From Hymenobacter cellulosivorans (GTDB taxonomy: Bacteria > Bacteroidota > Bacteroidia > Cytophagales > Hymenobacteraceae), in NCBI RefSeq assembly GCF_022919135.1, contig NZ_CP095049.1:5398501-5462500 (forward strand): a DNA stretch of 64,000 nucleotides. Reading direction: 5' to 3'. Below are positions 59,234 through 64,000 of the stretch, piece by piece. A model generated the notes under the pieces. It had not been told where the DNA came from. It made no database searches and saw only the letters and a list, made by a program, of their open reading frames with translations. The translations under genes were made by a program, and so were the position numbers. The first letter of the stretch is position 1. Each line of letters opens with the position of its first letter.

Positions 59234-61294
59234 CTACGCTGTTACTGCTGCCACTGGCTGAGGCTTGCGGCTGCCCATAAAACGCAGCAGCAGCACTTCA
59301 GCCAGCAGGCAACCCAAGGCCAGCAGTAAGCAGTAGCGCCACAACGGGGTGCCTACGCGCTGAGCCTTGTAATGCGCGGCCACCGAGCGGTCGGTGCCAC
59401 CTTCGTACACCTGAATATTGGGCTGATTCGGGCCAATCAGCTGCCGGAGCTCTGCCGCAGAATAGTAGGCCAGCTCCGATTCTGCTTTGTCCAGGTTCAA
59501 AGCCAGCGTTGTCAGCACCTTATTGTTATACACTACTTCATAAAAGCCGGGCTCCTGCACCACAGCCGGCAGCGTCAGCCGCAAGCTGCCGCCTTCCCAA
59601 CGCTGAGCCGGAATAACCGTCAAACTATCCCTGCGCAAGCTCACTACCGGCTCATCGCGCTGCCCGGAGCCCTGCTGCACTGGTATTCCTAAGGCAATAG
59701 TGTTCTGGTTTAAACGGTAGGCCAAGCGCTGCTCCGACCGGTAGCTACGCATTGCTAAACGGTACATGACGGGCACAAACAGTGCGTGCTGGGTGAAATT
59801 AGAATAAGTTGGGCCAAACGGGGCGGAAAACAAGTACACATTACCTTTCCCACTGGAAAATCCAGCTAGGAATCCATCTCCGCTGCGCATTTTCAGCACG
59901 TCAGTTCCCGAACGGGACCATCGCAGCACAGGAGCCACTTTAGGCATCACCGCCCGCTGGTTCGAGGCGCTAAACACATCCTGAAAAAACGGATTCTGGA
60001 GCGCTGGTGCCGCCACGTCCTGCAATACCGATGCCGCCCCTGGGTTCACCTGCCACTGCACCCCACCAATTCCCAGATTGGTAAGCAGGCGCGTGTACTC
60101 AGCTTGGGCATCTGGCCCTGCTACCGGCGGCACTATCACCAGCGTAGCGCCTTGGTTCACGGCCCGCACCAAGTTTTCCCGGAGCGCATTGCTAATCTTG
60201 GGCATCTCCTCCAGAATAATGAGGTTGGCCGCGTTTAACCGGCTATAATCCAGGTTCTGGTTGCTGCTGGCAAATGCAAACATCGCCTCATTACGGTATA
60301 CGCGCCCCACAGCCGTTTCCTGCGGTCCCGCCAGATTCAGAATGCCAATCTGGGGCGAGGTCTGCAGCGTGAAAAAGTAGGTATTATCAAAGGTTACTGG
60401 CAGATCTTCTACTTCAACCCGGCACTGCTGCAGAGCGGGACTATCCAGCCGTACTCTAACTGCACTGGTCGTACTCGCGTGAGCACCAATAGCAGTTCGA
60501 AATGCCGCCACCTGCCGATTGCCAACAAAGATTTTAACCTGACAATCCGTGGCAGCCTGCGTGCCACCATTGCGCAACCGAACCCGTAACCCAATATCAG
60601 AACCCGAGCGCACAAATGCATCGTCCAGCAGCACACTGTCCACGTACACGTTTGCCGTTTGCTTTCCCCGCAAAGGCACCAAATAGGTTTGATTTAACGT
60701 ATCCGCTTTGAGAGCCTGGGCACTGAACGAGTTCCTTTGGAAATCTGAGAAGATGAATGTTTGCCGTATACCGGCTGCGCGTTGCGCTCTATCCACCAAA
60801 GTATTTATGCTCTTTGCTTGCCCCGATATGCCTGCTTGCTGCAAGGTGGTTTGGAAAGCATTGGCAGTTAATAAAGAATTTGAAGCCGTCGGGAATAAAT
60901 AACGTGCAGAAGCAGGATACGCCGTTGGCAGCTGATCAGCCTGCTCAATAGCCTGCTCAAAAAGAGCCTGCCCATCCTCCCCTTCCACGGCCATGCTCGG
61001 TGAAGCATCAAGAATAGTTGTTACCACACCACCCGGCGACTGGCCTTGCTCTGGTGCCGGTATATAAGGCAGACAAAACAACAGCACTAGAAAAGCTATA
61101 AAGCCAATCCGGGCTGCTAATATTAGTAAGTGCTTAAGCTTACGCTGACGAGCCGTTACCAGCTTTATCTCCCGGATAAAGCTCACATTAGTGAACAATA
61201 CACGCTGGGGCCGACGCAGCTCAAAGAAGTGTATTGCAATAGGAATGCCTACAGCCAGCAGTCCCAGTAAAAACCACGGATAAGTTAATGCCAT
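59234..61294 (-). CDS. BatA/aerotolerance-type membrane protein
   Basis: A 686-residue protein starting at the ATG of MALTYPWFLLGLLAVGIPIA. The first 90 residues are the BatA N-terminal domain with two spans (IHFFELRRPQRVLFTNVSFI follows span 1). Next is a von Willebrand A-like region (TTILDASPSMAVEGEDG, a MIDAS-type DxSxS) and a long beta-rich periplasmic part. A final span (LLLALGCLLAEVLLLRFMG) is near the C-terminus. The family is tied to stress and sulphatase/MoxR-type systems; no MoxR ATPase is adjacent. Confidence 0.85.
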   Translation of the reverse strand: MALTYPWFLLGLLAVGIPIAIHFFELRRPQRVLFTNVSFIREIKLVTARQRKLKHLLILAARIGFIAFLVLLFCLPYIPAPEQGQSPGGVVTTILDASPSMAVEGEDGQALFEQAIEQADQLPTAYPASARYLFPTASNSLLTANAFQTTLQQAGISGQAKSINTLVDRAQRAAGIRQTFIFSDFQRNSFSAQALKADTLNQTYLVPLRGKQTANVYVDSVLLDDAFVRSGSDIGLRVRLRNGGTQAATDCQVKIFVGNRQVAAFRTAIGAHASTTSAVRVRLDSPALQQCRVEVEDLPVTFDNTYFFTLQTSPQIGILNLAGPQETAVGRVYRNEAMFAFASSNQNLDYSRLNAANLIILEEMPKISNALRENLVRAVNQGATLVIVPPVAGPDAQAEYTRLLTNLGIGGVQWQVNPGAASVLQDVAAPALQNPFFQDVFSASNQRAVMPKVAPVLRWSRSGTDVLKMRSGDGFLAGFSSGKGNVYLFSAPFGPTYSNFTQHALFVPVMYRLAMRSYRSEQRLAYRLNQNTIALGIPVQQGSGQRDEPVVSLRRDSLTVIPAQRWEGGSLRLTLPAVVQEPGFYEVVYNNKVLTTLALNLDKAESELAYYSAAELRQLIGPNQPNIQVYEGGTDRSVAAHYKAQRVGTPLWRYCLLLALGCLLAEVLLLRFMGSRKPQPVAAVTA

Positions 61295-61542
61295 CAGGTA
61301 CCTGGAATAAGTCTGTGAATGTAACAACCAAAGACACCACACTTACTCATTACATGCAGCAATTTCCTTTTAAAAAAGGGTAAACGCTTAAAATGGCAGC
61401 CCGAAAATCGCCTCGAAACAATAAACAAAATTGATTTTAGCACATATATCATCCCTAAGGATATAGGGAGCGTCACGTCTTTCTACCGCGCCTTCCACGG
61501 GTTCGGCAGCGGGCTGGCCGGGGCGGGTGGGCCTCAAACGAG

Positions 61543-61579
61543 AACACCCCCTCGCAGCCCGAAGTCGCGAGGGGGTGTT
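61543..61579 (-). terminator. Terminator of the rRNA operon
   Basis: Perfect 13-bp arms AACACCCCCTCGC / GCGAGGGGGTGTT, eleven bases beyond the 5S gene in the direction of rRNA transcription. Confidence 0.82.
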
Positions 61580-61589
61580 GCTAAAAAAA

Positions 61590-61700
61590 GGTTGGCGGCG
61601 ACCGACTCTCCCACCGATGAAGGTAGTACCATAGGCGCTACGGGGCTTAACTGCTCTGTTCGGAATGGGAAGAGGTGAACACCCGTGCTAAAGCCACCAT
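61590..61700 (-). rRNA. rrf: 5S ribosomal RNA
   Basis: The minus strand shows the 5S core CCCATTCCGAACAG, then GTTAAGCCCCGTAGCGCC and TGGTACTACC. The ends TGGTGGCTTTAGC and CGGTCGCCGCCAA pair as helix I. Exact ends are approximate. It follows the 23S gene by about 80 bases. Confidence 0.93.
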
Positions 61701-61785
61701 TACTGGTGTCCATGCAGGTTTGCATAGTCAATAACGTTGACGCAGGAAACGGGTAAGAAGAAAGAAGCAGAACTGGGTTTACTAG

Positions 61786-64000
<2,215 letters not shown>

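Overview
The window looks like a chromosomal segment of a GC-rich member of the Bacteroidota, most likely Hymenobacter or a close relative (Cytophagales). The evidence is: three secreted proteins ending in type IX secretion (T9SS) sorting domains, Bacteroidota-type -7 promoter boxes (TAnnTTTG), few Shine-Dalgarno sequences, frequent TTG/GTG starts, and family-restricted proteins such as DUF4199, DUF5686, BatA-type and eukaryote-like GT3 glycogen synthase. Most of it is ordinary housekeeping DNA. No integrase, transposase, CRISPR array, tRNA or complete prophage is visible.

Layout. 1-11.3 kb: peptidases (S41, M28), GNAT acetyltransferases, a YfcC-type transporter, an AT-rich leucine-rich-repeat-like protein, and a tandem pair of DUF421 membrane proteins with zinc-ribbon tails. 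11.4-15.3 kb: glycogen metabolism (CBM48-GH13 enzyme and GT3 synthase). 15.4-24.7 kb: DUF4198 protein, STAS protein, RNase Z, queuosine-precursor transporter, trpS, CoA-transferase and a DEAD-box helicase. 24.8-28.5 kb: DUF5686 outer-membrane protein, a 44-residue membrane protein and a glutathione peroxidase. 28.9-32 kb: an accessory cassette. 32.1-40.7 kb: menA, a second glutathione peroxidase, LOG protein, argS, and divergent arginase-family and arginine decarboxylase genes (polyamine/arginine metabolism), two tiny lipoproteins and a GmhB-like phosphatase. 40.8-47.7 kb: protoporphyrinogen oxidase, a GT2 enzyme, TerC, an AsmA/GT51 protein and purB. 47.7-53.7 kb: three paralogous T9SS cargo proteins. 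53.9-61.3 kb: LuxR-type regulator, glycosyltransferases, DUF4199 proteins and a BatA-like protein. 61.5-64 kb: the 5S and 23S genes of an rRNA operon on the minus strand, cut by the window end.

The most interesting locus is 28.9-32 kb. An Hcp/TssD-type type VI secretion tube protein is followed, across a one-base frame break in a C run, by a C-terminal domain with the hallmarks of the TNT NAD+ glycohydrolase toxin. Three small genes follow on the same strand, one of them SseB-like, and are candidate immunity genes. Restoring one C gives a single 415-residue Hcp-linker-TNT effector.

Two other minus-strand genes (20657-21516 and 33118-33716) are broken in the same way, each lacking one base in a C/G run, so base-calling error is a serious alternative to real mutation. 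Intergenic DNA is rich in structure: three 36-bp hairpins at exact 44-bp spacing, a family of nested palindromes with terminator cores between convergent genes, a GTATAC cluster, and a 30-bp-arm perfect palindrome that exactly fills the space between two stop codons.
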